Shown: positions 9,451-22,992, counted from the first letter of the stretch. The stretch: DNA of 64,000 bases from Panopea generosa (GCA_029582155.1 CM055911.1:50901419-50965418); one strand, 5' to 3'. The notes: generated from the letters alone by a model not told the origin. Numbers and translations are program-made.

Positions 9451-10974
9451 CTGGATGAGCCACTGCTTTTAAATGTAGATATAACAGTTCAGCTGTAAAC
9501 CTTATAGGCTCAGTCTGCAGTTAACCAATCGGTGTACAGAGAAAACATGACCATTTTGCAAAATATTAAATTATTTTAAAAAAAAATCCTAAAATCAACT
9601 TTATGCAGTTAGTCTTCGAACACAGAAAAAAAACTTTGTTTTGAACATGAACATAATTCTGATTTACTGTGAACATGCTACAACAATCCCCTAAAGACAA
9701 GATCCCATATGATATTTCTCTTAGAAAGTTTTTAGATATATATACACCAACAATGATGCTTTTTCTCCTTAGATTAGAAGAGTTTTTAACTGAGAGAGAG
9801 AGAGAAAAAAGGAGATGGTATAATACTATAGTGTTGCCATGGCGATATCTGATTGCGAATATAAAGCCATTATATTGGCGCAGAACTGTTCGCTTGATTC
9901 ATAAAATATAAGAAATGAACCAGGCATCAATACAGAAATACCCCTTCCTTTTGTCTGACATTTCAATCCAGAAGTTATAATTAGAACTATTTGATTGTCA
10001 TTCCATATTAAGATTTTGATTGTTATTATAAAAAAGACAAAGACAGCTTAATGTCATTCAAGTATTACTCAGAATAAACAAAATATATTTGTAGAATTTA
10101 TGAGGTTTTAGAATGGGAACCGATCCCACAAGACTGACCAGCAGGTGAGGAAAATCACAGAATGACAGAAAAAAATGTTGGCCCAACATGAGATTAAACA
10201 AGAACGTATGATTTTGAAGAGACACCAGCTTCATGCAAAACCTTTTTTTAATTTCTAATTTTGCATGATTATTTAACTTTAATGAGATTTTAGCCATTTT
10301 TTTTAAAAAAGTGAGCTTAATATGTAGAAATCCAGCTTAAAGTTCCTAATTTTTCTGTGTTTTAAAAAGAGTATAATAATTAAAAAAAAAACAATGCTGT
10401 AACTGTTTTAAAAATTAGAATTCTTTATAAAATGGATAAAAAGCATCTCATTTTCATTAATAAATAAAAATCTGAATGGTTTGGTATGTGAAATCCACAA
10501 AAACGTTACAAAATCGATATTTAAATTGGAGTGGTAATCCCCATTCTAAAAATAAACATCATTTAAGTACTTCTTGATGACCTTCATGTCATCATACAGA
10601 CTTATTTAATACACCACAGAATATGTTGCAATTTTAAATGGGAAATCCATTTTAGTCTAAACTAGGCGCATTCTAGCTCAAAATATTTCTTTTCAATATA
10701 TTATTTTTGCATGTTTTAGTAAGTATCTTTTTGGCAAAATGGGGTCACTGGGTAAATTTTGTCATACTAAATTAAAATTTTGAAAAATCTTGATATATAT
10801 TCCCTTTCATTAATAGTATTGGGTATTTTTGGATATAACAATGGAAGATTGGCAAGTTTATGTTTAAAATTTTTTTGTTAGAGCTGTTACTTTTGTACAT
10901 GAGCAAAATGTTTTAAACTTATTCACTAAACTACACTGACCATGAAACAAGTTCATACAACTTGGATAAATCGT
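9451..10974. other. no recognisable feature
   Basis: About 1.5 kb of AT-rich intron sequence. Homopolymer A and T runs are common. I see no exon or repeat family. Confidence 0.5.
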
Positions 10975-11107
10975 GCTCAGTGTTCCTGGGTAGAACCAGT
11001 ACTAAGCATATGCATATAAAGTGTCTTGCTCAAGGTCAAAACACACAGTAGATTAAACCCTTGATCCTTCGCACCTGGATCCAATGCTCTTCCACTGGAC
11101 AAAGTGC
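10975..11107 (-). mobile_element. SINE-E copy
   Basis: Contains tcctgggtagaaccagtact and aagtgtcttgctcaagg, followed by a tRNA-like head read on the minus strand (ctcttccactggac). Other copies are at 28848-28990, 30686-30775 and 55590-55732. Confidence 0.7.
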
Positions 11108-11120
11108 TCCGCAATAAGTG

Positions 11121-11375
11121 ACTGATTGATTATTTAGTCTCATCTTATGCCATCGAGGACTAACAGACGATCAGCTATAATACCCCTGTCTCCTGGGATC
11201 CTAAAAGGTTTACCAGTACTCGAGCACACCCCATCTCCGCAAGTAACTGATAATTTTCCCACTTGAATCAGCGATGAGACGAATGATAATGAGACACAAT
11301 GTTGTATATTAATCACCACGGAGACTTGCCGGGCGTGGATTCGAACTCACGACCCCTGGATTGATAGTCGGCCCA
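11121..11375 (-). mobile_element. SINE-B copy
   Basis: Same block order as the 4955 copy. It lies immediately beside SINE-E on one side and SINE-A on the other, so three elements cluster within 760 bp. The head is shortened after gattgatagtcgg. Confidence 0.82.
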
Positions 11376-11416
11376 CAATAAGTGAACTGAAATCTAAAGG
11401 TGTTTCTTTATAGTAA

Positions 11417-11732
11417 GGGACCGCAGCATGGTCTAGTGGTAGAGCGTCCACCTCGCATGCCAAAGGTCGTGGGTTCAATCCCCAGCTGGGTCATACCAAA
11501 GACTTTAAAAATGGTACTAGAAGCTTCCTCACTTGATGCTCAGCATTTAGAGGAGAGTTCTAGGTCTGGTCGGCCCGTTGTCAGTATAATGTGACTAGGT
11601 GGGGTATCATACCATGTGTCTGCGGCATGATACTCCAGTGTGACAGCGCTTAGAATACTGTCTCAAGTAGACACCGACACGATATGACTGAAAAATTGTT
11701 GAAAGCGAAGCTAAACACCATACAACAACAAC
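11417..11732 (+). mobile_element. SINE-A copy, best-preserved head
   Basis: The head has an A-box-like tggtctagtggtagagcg and a B-box-like gggttcaatcccc about 30 bases apart, as in tRNA genes. It runs into the SINE-A body rather than ending at a tRNA 3' end, so it is a SINE and not a tRNA gene. The tail ends aacaccatacaacaacaac. Confidence 0.88.
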
Positions 11733-12119
11733 TTTATACTAAGCAGCGAATATTATCTAGACAGTGTCTGCCCCACAGAGTATTATATGTTTTAAACTTT
11801 ACATCTAATAAAAATGATTTTTGTTAAATTGAATGCCCTTAAAATTTCCCAATCTGCCTATACAGTCACATCATATAGGGGACAAATGACCCCCAATTTC
11901 AAAATGTGAAAGAAACACTGGTACTCAATATTTATAATGGATACCGGTGGGCTGATTATATTCATACATAATTTAACAAGGCTGTCATACTAAATGAAGT
12001 TCCTTACATAACATTTTCATAAATATTTAAAAGGTTAATGGTTAATGTCCTCTGACTGAGTGACTGTCTGGTATGCAACTTATGCATTCATATTGAAATT
12101 TAGCAGGGCTCTGTTACCT
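11733..12119. other. no recognisable feature
   Basis: AT-rich intron sequence, nothing identified. Confidence 0.45.
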
Positions 12120-12242
12120 CAGGTCTCTTCAATCAGTGGTGAGAGACGAATTTAATAATGAGATGCAATGTCATACATCAGTCATCATGGAGACTGTGGC
12201 TGAGCGGGGATTTAAACTCATGACCCCAGGATTGATAGTCAG
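12120..12242 (-). mobile_element. SINE-B head half
   Basis: Begins at the atcagtggtgagagacgaat block and ends in gattgatagtcagac. The tail half is missing, and the 25-bp array starts at its right edge. Confidence 0.7.
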
Positions 12243-13215
12243 ACTTGTTGGTGAATTAAGCTTGTTTCCATGTTGGTGGATTCAGCTGTTTTTACGTTGG
12301 TGAACCTAGCTTGTTCTTATGTTGGTGTACCTAGCTTGTTCTCATGTTAGTGGAATTTCAGCTTGTTCTTATGTTGGTGTACCTAGCTTGTTCTTATGTT
12401 GGTGTACCTAGCTTGTTCTTATGTTGGTGGACCTAGCTTGTTCCTATGTTTGGTGGATTTAGCTTGTTCTTATGTTTGGTGGATTTAGCTTGTTCTTATG
12501 TTGGTGGACCTAGTTTGTTCTTATGTTTGGTGGAGTTAGCTTGTTTTCATATTGGTGGAGTTAGCTTGTTCTCATATTAGTGTATTTAGCTTGTTTTCAT
12601 ATTGGTGTACCAAGCTTGTTCTTAAGTTGGTGGATCTAGCTTATTCTCATGTTGGTGGATTCAGCTTGTTCTCATGTTGGTGGATTCAGCTTATTTTCAT
12701 GTTGGTGGATTCAGCTTTTTTTCTCTCATGTTGGTGGATTTAGCTTGTATTCATGTTGGCAGATAAAACTTCACATGTTGATGGATTCAGCTTTTTTGTC
12801 ATGTCGGTGAATTATGCTTATTCTCATGTTTGTGGATTCTGTTTGTTCTCATTGGTGGATTCAGCTTATTCGCATGTTTGTGGATTCAGCTTTTTTTTCA
12901 CGTTGGTGTATTCAGCTTATTCACATGTTAGTGGATTTGACTTGTTCTTATGTTGGTGGATTTGGCTTGTTCTGTTGGTGGATTCAGCTTATTCACATGT
13001 TGGTGGATTCAGCTTGTTCTTATGTTGGTGATTTCAGACTGTTCTAGTGTTGGTGGATTCAGCTTGTTTTAATGCTGGTTTATTCTGCATCTTACCATGT
13101 TGGTGAATTAAGTTTGTCCTAAGATTAATATTGCTTATTTTCATGTTAGGAAATTAAGGTTGTTCACCTGTTAATGGATTACACTTATTATGTTGGTGGA
13201 TTTGCTTGATTCCAT
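12243..13215 (+). repeat. minisatellite, ~25-bp unit, nearly 40 copies
   Basis: Units are variants of ttcagcttgttctcatgttg plus gtgga. Copies in the middle are more alike than those at the ends. Open frames rich in S-H-V-G-G-F arise only from the repeat. The array begins at the truncated end of a SINE-B. Confidence 0.92.
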
Positions 13216-14269
13216 GTTTTACATATTTTAACAGATTCTGATGCATATACTGAGGAACCTCTGCAAATAAAAGATGAAATTACTGGAAGTATCTGTTTGA
13301 TTGTCCAACCTTTTCTCCTTTATTTTTTTATTTGAATGTCTGCCTTACCTATTCAATCATATTCTTTATATTTTATTTAAAAGTTGTGGTAAAAAATTAG
13401 TTTAAAAAAAGTTGAAATCAAACACCTTCCCCCAAAAGAGCACGAGATTTACATTTCTTCTCTGCTATAATGAGTAATGAAAGACACTTTCTAAAATGCA
13501 TATTGATTATTTATAAGTTCACTGGGTAAAATATGTACATTGGAACTCCTCTAAGAACTTGACAACCAGGAATTGCAAAGGAAGAAGCTTTAATCAATGT
13601 CCAAGCCTGAAAACCAAGTATTTCAAACATTACACAAAATTTAAACTGATAAAACATAATTTGTCCTTCGCCTACCAAATGTGCTCTGCTCAGATTTTAA
13701 AAGCATAATTATGAGATAAGTGAATTTTTTGTTTTTTTGTTTTTTAGCAATAATGGCCTTATGTCGAATGATATAGAAGGCAATTGCAAGCTTCCTTTTA
13801 TTAAAAGGAACAATTCACCAAAACAAAAATCATATTACAAATACTATAGGGAAACAAAAGCTATTGTGCAGAAACAGAAAAATGTTAAACTTTTCGAATA
13901 GCGGAGACCATCATTGGACTACACCCCCTGAATCTTCTCCAAACATTCAGGGCTTTTTTCCTGAAAATTAGGAAGAGTCCTAAGCCTTCGAGATTTGGGG
14001 CCAAAAACAGCGTGATTGAGGCGAAATTGGGATTTATTTTAAGACTGTTGCAAACTGGAAAAATAATGTGTAACACTGCTTACATCATAATGTATTAATT
14101 ATCAGATATTACGGTAATGCATCCTATCCAGTTTGGTTTTATCTCCCAAATTAAAATTTTTTTTTTTTTCATTTTGGGAAATTTTTTTGGCTTCAATTAG
14201 GAAAAAAATAAATTTATTTGGGATGTAGCCGAATATCCTCTGTTTAATAAGGTAAGCCCTGAATCAGTA
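13216..14269. other. no recognisable feature
   Basis: AT-rich intron sequence. A small minus-strand open frame at 13885-14076 has no recognisable similarity or splice context. Confidence 0.45.
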
Positions 14270-14980
14270 CCAAACAAGAGTTGTCAGAAGACAACAAAGC
14301 TCACCTATGAGATAAAACTCGCTACCCATGCAAAGATTGAGAAATGAGGCAAACACCAAAACTTAATTGCAACTAAATGCAAAAGTTTATCTTGGGTGTC
14401 TACAGATGATGCCGGGGGTCATGGCAACAGCTCTCCTGGACATTCGTCCCGGCGAGTTAATAAAGCAATTTTTGATAATTGAAAGGACACAGTTTAGATA
14501 TTTATTATCAAATTAGTCCAGTTATATCAGGAATGGTGTGTTAAATGCTCTGACCTGTCAATCAAATAAGTCAATCATCCAATTAGCGATCAATATCAAT
14601 TCCAGCTCTATCAATTTCCTTAGACAAGCTGACAATGTCTCAGTAAACATTAGATTATATTTACTTGGACAAACAACACCACATGACAAGTGGGCGGAGC
14701 TATAGTCATTGTCGTGTCAGGTCAATTAAACAAAGCTGTAATATACTGACACCCGACAGTCTGAAAATATCCTCTAAACATTTAAACAAATAATACACAA
14801 GTCATACAATATATATGTTCATATTTCAAAATATAGATCCAAATAAAGTAAAATTTAAATTAAATTTCAATGTCAAAAGAGTTCTCCAGACGTAATTTTG
14901 TGACAAACAGATGGACAGAAGGAAAGCACAAAAACAATACATCTCCCAAGAGGTGGGGGGAGACATAATTAATTTCATTA
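14270..14980. mobile_element. probable degraded dispersed repeat
   Basis: Starts near an acaagagttgtcagaagaca block and ends near tgtgacaaacagatggacag and a tctcccaagaggtggggg block. The pattern resembles old dispersed elements of molluscs, but I recognise it only by general appearance and see no second copy in this window. Confidence 0.28.
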
Positions 14981-16034
14981 TTTCTTAAAAAAAACAGAAT
15001 GCACAGATCCAAACCAAATGAAACTTAAAAATTAATTCCAATATTACTGATAACATATAAATCACACAAAATGCACACTACCAATGAGAGTATGTCACTT
15101 TTCAGACACGCAGTCCCCACAGTGTCACAACAACAACAATAACAGCTTCTCAATAACATGGATCATCATAGATTTCATGGATGCACCACTCCAAACATAC
15201 CCACACATATTGCATGAGCACTTTCATAGATTTCTTCAAATCAATATGCTGACTTGACCTTCTAGAACAATGTGACGACCAATCACAGATTCAATTCCAG
15301 GAATGCACTAACAGTTTCACCAGGTTAATCGGTGCGCTGCCGTGTGACAAGTTCTCAGACACAATCACTGTAAAAAGCATGTCTGTTACAGCGAGGGTTA
15401 TGCTGGTGTTTCCAGCATTCGTCACTCGAATTCCCAACTGTCAAGCCAACAACCGCCCAATACAAATCAGAAGGACCTTTTAAAAATACATGGCTAGACA
15501 AAGAACTGTAGAAAAAAAAACATCAGAACACAATGAGGGACAACCAAATAAACCATAAAGACAGAATAAACATATTAAAAGATTTATTCAGCCTTGCCAA
15601 GTAAACACAGAACTGACTGCTGACATTGCTTGTTATATAAAAGTCAACAGATTTCTTTTGGCCTTTCATCAGGGAGCAGCCTACCCCGTTCACAATTGTA
15701 AAATGCATCCATCTTTTCTAATTACAAGAAAACAATAAATGATTTTCAAGAAAATCCTCGCCTTTGTAAATAAGGAAGTTCCCCGCTAGATTATTGCTGC
15801 GCTGAAATAAACATGTCCACACATTTGGTTATTTTATGAGTTTACTGTTAATACATTCTCATTTGTTGTCATGACGCCACAACAAAGCATATAGTTACCA
15901 CTCAAAAGGTCGCGAGTTTAATCTCAGATTCTACCTCATTAAGTCTCACAATTGACCTGGTGCAGGCTGTCAGACAAACAGCCAGCCATCAATATCAGAT
16001 TATACCATTTTCCTTAGACAAGATGACATTTTGT
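14981..16034. other. no recognisable feature
   Basis: AT-rich intron. A patch near 15300-15440 is less AT-rich and contains several CG dinucleotides, but shows no exon signals I can defend. Confidence 0.4.
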
Positions 16035-16356
16035 AGTTGTTGTTGTAGTTGTAAGGTGTTTAGCGTCGCTTTCAACAATTTTTCAGTCATATCGCGACGG
16101 TGTCTACTTTAGACAGTATTCTGAGTGCTGTCACGCTGGAGTATCATGCCACAGACACATGGTATGATACCCAACCAAGTCACATTATACTGACACCGGG
16201 TCAACCAGACCTAGAACTCTCCTCTAAATGCTGAGCGTCAAGTGAGGAAACTTCTAGTACTATTTTTAAAGTCTTTGGTATGACCCGACCGGGGATTGAA
16301 CCCACGACCTTTCGCATGCGAGGAGGACGCTCTACCACTAGACCACACCGCGGTCT
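16035..16356 (-). mobile_element. SINE-A copy
   Basis: Complete minus-orientation copy, from a tgttgttgtagttgtaaggt tail on the left to a tRNA-like head ending gaccacaccgcggtc on the right. It lies 365 bp before the 58-bp satellite. Confidence 0.88.
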
Positions 16357-16720
16357 TATGACAGTTTCTAAGAAAACATCGCATACTATTTACTTGGACA
16401 AACAATGCCACATGACAAGTGGGCAGTGGGCAGAGCGATAGTGATTCTCACATCAGGTCAACTACCTTTTCCATGGAAATGGACTGAGAGCAATTCATGG
16501 AAGCTCTGCATTATGAAATACTTTGGAATAGCTGTTCACTAATGTGACATATAAGGTGGCAATTAGATTAAATGCGAAATTATCAGTTGTCTGGCTTTTG
16601 GCATGTTGTCTCGCTACAATGCATATTGTTAAATAATTGATCTCTTTCAATAAACGATGCCATCTAGTTTGGTTGTTGTTTTATTTATGTTTAACTACTC
16701 TTGTTCTGGCAATATCATAT

Positions 16721-19700
16721 GCCAGTAGAGGGAATAACAAACAGACAATGTCACAAACATAAGTCCTTCTGACATAAAGCCAGTAGAGGGAATAACAAAC
16801 AGACAATGTCACAAACATAAGTCCTTCTGACATAAAGCCAGTAGAGGGAATAAAAAACAGACAATGTTTCCAGATAAGTCCCTCTGGCATAGAGCCAGTA
16901 GAAGGAACAAAAAACAGACAGTATCTCCCACATAAGTCCCTCTGGCATAGAGCCAGTAGAGGGAATAACAAACAGACAGTATCTCCCACATAAGTCCCTC
17001 TGGCATAGAGCCAGTAGAGGGAATAACAAACAGACAATGTCTCCCACATAAGTCCCTCTGGCATAGAGCCAGTAGAGGGAATAACAAACAGACAGTATAT
17101 CCCACATAAGTCCCTCTGGCATAGAGCCAGTAGAGGGAATAACAAACAGACAGTGTCTCCCACATAAGTCCCTCTGGCATAGAGCCAGTAGAGGGAATAA
17201 CAAACAGACAGTGTCTCCCACATAAGTCCCTCTGGCATTGAGCCAGTAGAGGGAATAACAAACAGACAATGTCTCCCACATAAGTCCTCTGGCAAAAAGT
17301 CAGTAGAGGGAATAACAAACAGACAGTGTCTCCCACATAAGTCCCTCTGGTATAGAACCAGCAGAGGGAATAACAAACAGACAGTGTTTCCACGTAAGTC
17401 ACTCTTGTATAGAGCCAGCAGAGGAAATAAATAACAAACAGACAATGTCTTCTACATAAGTCCCTCTGGCATAGAGCCAGCAGAGGGAATAACAAACAGA
17501 CGGTGTCTCCCACATAAGTCCGTCTGACATAGAGTCAGTAGAGGGAATAACAAACAGACAGTATCTCCCATATAAGTCCCTCTGACATAGAGTCAGTAGA
17601 GGGAATAACAAACAGACAGTGTCTCCCACATAAGTCCCTCTGACATAGAGCCAGCAGAGGGAATAACAAACAGACAGTGTCTCCCACATAAGTCCCTCTG
17701 ACATAGAGCCAGCAGAGGGAATAAGAAACAGACAATGTTTCCACGTAAGTCACTCTTGTATAGAGCCAGCAGAGGGAATAACAAACAGACTGTCTCCCAC
17801 ATAAGTCCCTCTGACAAAGAGTCAGCAGAGGGAATAACAAACAGACAGTGTCTCCCACATAAGTCCCTCTGGCATAGAGCCAGTAGAGGGAATAGTCCCT
17901 CTGGCATAGAGCCAGCAGAGGGAATAACAAACAGACAGTGTTTCCCACAAAGTCCCTCTGGCATAGAGCCAGTAGAGGGAATAACAAACAGACAATGTCT
18001 CCAACATAAGTCCCTCTGGCATAGAGCCAATAGAGGGAATAATTAACAGACAATTTCTCCCACATAAGTCCCTCTTGCATAGAGCCAGCAGAGGGAATAA
18101 CAAACAGACAGTATCTCCCACATAAGTCCCTCTGGCATAGAGCCAGTAGAGGGAATAACAAACAGACAATGTCTCCCACATAAGTCCCTCTGGCATAGAG
18201 CCAGCAGAGGGAAAAACAAACAAACAATGTTTCCACATAAGTCCCTCTGGCATAGAGCCAGCAGAGGGAATAACAAACAGACAGTATCTCCCACATAAAT
18301 CTCTCTGGCATAGAGCCAGTAGAGGGAAAAACAAACAGACAATGTCTCCCACATAAGTCCCTCTGGCATAGAGCCAGTAGAGGGAATAACAAACAGACAG
18401 TATATCCCACATAAGTCCCTCTGGCATAGAGCCAGTAGAGGGAATAACAAACAGACAGTGTCTCCCACATAAGTCCCTCTGGCATAGAGCCAGTAGAGGG
18501 AATAACAAACAGACAATGTCTTCCACATAAGTCCCTCTGGCATAAAGTCAGTAGAGGGAATAACAAACAAACAATGTCTCCCACATAAGTCCCTCTGGTA
18601 TAGAACCAGCAGAGGGAATAACAAACAGACAGTGTTTCCACATAAGTCACTCTTGTATAGAGCCAGCAAAGAGAATAACAAACAGACAATGTCTCCTACA
18701 TAAGTCCCTCTGGCATAGAGCCAGCAGAGGGAATAACAAACAGACGGTGTCTCCCACATAAGTCCCTCTGACATAGAGTCAGTAGAAAGAATAACAAACA
18801 GACAGTATCTCCAATATAAGTCACTCTGACATAGAGTCAGCAGAGGGAATAACAAACAGACAATGTCTCCCACATAAGTCCCTCTGACATAGAGCCAGCA
18901 GAGGGAATAAGAAACAGACAATGTTTCCACGCAAGTCACTCTTGTATAGAGCCAGCAGAGGGAATAACAAACAGACAGTATCTCCCACATAAGTCCCTCT
19001 TGCATAGAGCCAGTAGAGGGAATAACAAACAGACAATGTTTCCAGATAAGTCCCTCTGGCATAAAGCCAATAGAGGGAATAATAAACAGACAATTTCTCC
19101 CACATAAGTCCCTCTTGCAGAGAGCCAGCAGAGGGAATAACAAACAGACAGTATCTCCCACATAAGTCCCTCTGGCATAGAGCCAGTAGAGGGAATAACA
19201 AACAGACAATGTCTCCCACATAAGTCCCTCTGGCATAGAGCCGATAGAGGGTATAACAAATAGACAATGTCTCCCATATGAGTCCCTCTGGCATAGAGCC
19301 GAACGAGGGTATAACAAACAGACAATGTCTCCCACATAAATCCCACTGGCATAGAGCCGACAGAGGGTATAACAAATAGACAATGTCTCCCATATAAGTC
19401 CCTCTGGCATAGAGCCAGCAGAGGGAATAACAAACAGACAATGTCTCCCACATAAGTCCTTCTGGCATAGAGCAAGCAGAGAGAATAACAAACAGACAAT
19501 GTCTCCCACATAAGTCCCTCTGGCATAGAGCCGAACGAGGGTATAACAAACAGACAATGTCTCCCACATAAGTCCCTCTGGCATAGAGCCGACAGAGGGT
19601 ATAACAAACAGACAATATCTCCCATATAAGTCCCTCTGGCAAAGAGCCAGCAGAGGGAATAACAAACAGACAGTATCTCCCACATAAGTCCTCTGGCATA

Positions 19701-20155
19701 AAGCCAATAGAGGGAATAATAAACAGAAAATTTCTCCAACATAAGTCCCTCTTGCATAGAGCCAGCAGAGGGAATAACAAACAGACAGTATCTCCCACAT
19801 AAGTCCCTCTGGCATAGAGCCAGTAGAGGGTATAACAAACAGACAATGTCTCCCATATAAGTCCCTCTGGCATAGAGCCGAACGAGGGTATGATAAACAG
19901 ACAATATCTCCCATATAAGTCCCTCTGGCATAGAGCCGAACGAGGGTATGACAAACAGACAATGTCTCCCACATAAGTCCCTCTGGCATAGAGCCGACAG
20001 AGGGTATAACAAACAGACAATGTCTCCCATATAAGTCCCTCTGGCATAGAGCCAGCAGAGGGAATAACAAACAGACAATACATCCAGTAGAGCAAATAAT
20101 AACAGTATCTCCCACATAAGTTTTTCCTGGATACAACCAGTAGAGCGAAAAGAAC
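16721..20155. repeat. 58-bp satellite, about 59 copies
   Basis: About 3.4 kb of head-to-tail units. Each contains aagtccctctggcatagagc, then cagtagagggaataacaaac, then agacagtgtctcccacat. The part ccctctggc...gccagtagaggg forms an imperfect hairpin in every unit. Since 58 leaves remainder 1 on division by 3 and the minus strand of the unit has no stop in any frame, overlapping minus-strand frames stay open for up to 697 codons. These encode repeats such as LCQRDLCGRHCLFVIPSTGS and are not credible genes. A few units are truncated or carry short deletions (for example near 17890). Variants with a gccgaacgagggtat block cluster towards 19240-19990. Confidence 0.95.
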
Positions 20156-21611
20156 CATCAAAACTATTTAACAATTGTCTCTGAAAATGCTCATACATTA
20201 GTCAATAAAGTGGTTTCAAAACATTGTATATGACAATTCGTGTGTAAACCGCCTTTTTATTACAGACAGAATCAATAAATACGCAGACACCATTAAACAA
20301 ACATGTCTCATATATGATAATCGTCCTTAAGTGTACAAAGAATTATTCTTTAAAACTGGAACAACTTAAAATTTAATTAAATTAATTAAAATTTAATGAA
20401 GTTAATCAAAGCAATTAAACACACTAACCCCACCCAACTTAATCAAACCACAAAACAAAATACAGTCATAGAATATCCATAAAACACAAAAATAACTGAC
20501 ATTTTATCTACAATAATCAACTTTGAGATTTTAAATTCACACTTAATCCAAGCAATCTCATATGCAACCCCCACCAACGCCCCACTAACAACAAAAAATA
20601 TTTAAAAAACTATATACAATTATTCATAAAAGAACCCGAAAAGAGTCATAACTAGTTGATATTAAAACAATCAAAATCAGTTCATCATTAGATAATTCCA
20701 CTACCAAAACCTAATAAATCTAACAAACCAATCTAATAAAAAAAATTAAACAACTCCTCAACTTTGAAAATTAAATAAGCACCTACTCAAAACAATGACA
20801 CGTTACCCACAACCCAACCCTTAACCCTATATGCCACAAAAAAGCTAAGCACTAAATCCTTTTTATAAAATAAAGTAAGTAAACACTGACAGTAGCCGTC
20901 TACTCCGTAATTCGTTTCCATTTAGACATCATGTCATTTTTAAACTATCCAATAATCACATAATCACATACATCTATGCCGATACTTCATTAACAATTCA
21001 AAATAGTACGTTAGCATCCATCACAAACACTCCTTGACAAATACAGCATGTCTTCTAAAAACAAATATCACGAAATATTTCAGTCATCCAGAAATATCCG
21101 GAAATGTTAAATCTCAACACCATTAAGTTCTGTAGTGGTAATTTGTAATTTGACTATTTGTAAACTTTATTTTTTTTAAAAAAAAAAAAATCCCAGAAAA
21201 GATCTCGAAAAACTCCTTATTTAAGCGTACAGCTATAGCAAACACTTGTGACTCTCTTTAAATGGAGGCAGAATGTATGAGAATACGCTATATGGCAGAG
21301 TAGAAATCGATAGAACGGTTACTCAAACATTTTTTAGATTTTTATATTGATAATGCTCTAGAGACTGCCATATTATTTCCAGCTATATAAATGATCGCCC
21401 CATATTTCAATAGAATTGGTTTTTGTGTTTTACAGATATAACAATGAGTCATAAATCATGCAAAACACTTTCTAATAAGTTTAGATGCATTTCTTGGAAA
21501 GTAATAAACAGATGATTGAAAATAGCATCAGGTTAAATTTGTCATAATTATTAATAGTTTAACTTGTCTAGTTTATAATATTCCCTGTTTTAGCTCGCTA
21601 TAAAGAACAGT
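20156..21611. other. no recognisable feature
   Basis: About 1.45 kb of very AT-rich intron. Nothing I can identify. Confidence 0.5.
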
Positions 21612-21745
21612 TCTCAAGTCTGCTTCCTCGACAGAACCAATACTGAGTGTTGCTTTTTAAAAGCCAACGTTTCAAACTGGGGACTGAACCTGTGGCCTCT
21701 AGTACGAGCCGTCAACACTATCCACTGCACTACCATCCAGCTTAA
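21612..21745 (-). mobile_element. SINE-D copy
   Basis: Contains agtctgcttcctcgacagaa, then a tRNA-like head on the minus strand with ggggactgaacctgtggcct and a ctgcactaccatccag end. Confidence 0.6.
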
Positions 21746-21949
21746 CTGGTCTGATCAAGGTAAAAATTGTTTGACTCTCAATTGTGCCATCAGACCAAGA
21801 CTTTTGAATTAGAATGGAATGGTTGAACACTGAAGATGGTGGGTCTAACGTAGAAATTTGGTTATCACGATTGGGACATCTAGTAATTGCAATTCTGCAA
21901 CAAAATCAGAGAAAAGAAGGAAGAGAGATTTTGCAAATAATCATATCTT

Positions 21950-22235
21950 TGCCCTCTATCTATGTTCCAGAATTCCCATCCATATTTTTAAAATAGGCTC
22001 CGTAAAAGTAAAAAAGTATGGAAGGGGAGATAATTCTGTCATATTTTAGATAAAGTTGTGGTTCTTTCACTATGCACTTCCAAACACTGCCATCTATCCA
22101 TGTTCTACAACATGGTGGAATCCCTTGCATATTGATGAAGACCTGCTCCAGAGAATCAAAAACAACCAAGGGAGATAATTCTGCCATTATTTGAGATAGA
22201 GTTATGGTTATTTTACTCCGCACTTCCACAGATGT
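21950..22235. mobile_element. dispersed repeat, two diverged copies
   Basis: Two segments share ggggagataattctgtcata / gggagataattctgccatta followed by an agataragttatggtt block and a cacttcca block. Similar pieces occur at 36030-36330. The class is unknown. Confidence 0.4.
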
Positions 22236-22339
22236 ACGGATTGCAGGACAGTGAGTCGTCTATATACTCGTCCTTCAGGGAGCATACTAACAAAGGTGAA
22301 AGAGGCCATATTCATTACATTTCAGGTTATATATTGGAT

Positions 22340-22505
22340 AAATAGTTTTATTGGTGGAGGAAGACCTCAGAATAAATCAGAGTAGAGTCGCCGTCTTTCT
22401 GCAAGTAACTGGCATGTAAAGTTTGTAGAACGAGTGGGAATTGAACCTTTGGCCTTAGCCGTGAGAGAGAGGCAAGTGATCTTGAGACGGGTCCTCAAAC
22501 CACCT
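22340..22505 (-). mobile_element. SINE-C copy
   Basis: Contains ggtggaggaagacctcagaa, then ctgcaagtaactggc, which is shared with SINE-B, and a tRNA-like head on the minus strand (gggaattgaacctttggcct). Relatives are at 58375-58556 and 62968-63112. Confidence 0.7.
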
Positions 22506-22992
22506 TCCATTAAATAATTGAAATAATATTGAAAAAAGATGAAAAACTCAAAAATCAACAACCATTGAAGCTTTATTTCCCTCAGTGATTGCTAGCATGC
22601 CTACTAAAACAAATGCACACAAGCTACGCGAATCAAATAAATGTTATTAATAATTTCATCAGAGAACTACAGTCAGACAAGTGATTCTCCTGATAATAAA
22701 ATGCACTTTTGGGGATGTGTAATCATTCTATCAAATTTCTATAATGCACAATCTCACGATTTTGTAATAAACAGATCAATAAATGAATGGAAACTGTATA
22801 CATTTCAAGGACATTTGAAACCTGTTTAGTAATGTCCAGAAACAGGACCACAAAGCTCAGATCTACGCACTAACATGGTCTTTATTTTTCAGAGAAATCA
22901 TTATTGATTATGCATCAATTACATGTTCAGTGAGAACATCGTCTCTAATTGCAAGACTCACATTCAATGAACCTCTCCACCGACCATACAAG
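22506..22992. other. no recognisable feature
   Basis: AT-rich intron sequence, nothing identified. Confidence 0.45.

Noticed and set aside
11417-11490. tRNA gene
   Set aside because: A- and B-box-like sequences are present, but the sequence runs into the SINE-A body without a tRNA 3' end, and similar heads recur in many copies.
16721-20155. CRISPR-like array
   Set aside because: Units are continuous tandem copies without unique spacers, and the context is a eukaryotic intron.
16681-20198. Open reading frames of up to 697 codons on the minus strand
   Set aside because: All are readings of the 58-bp satellite in its three frames. No unique protein sequence, promoter or splice context is present.
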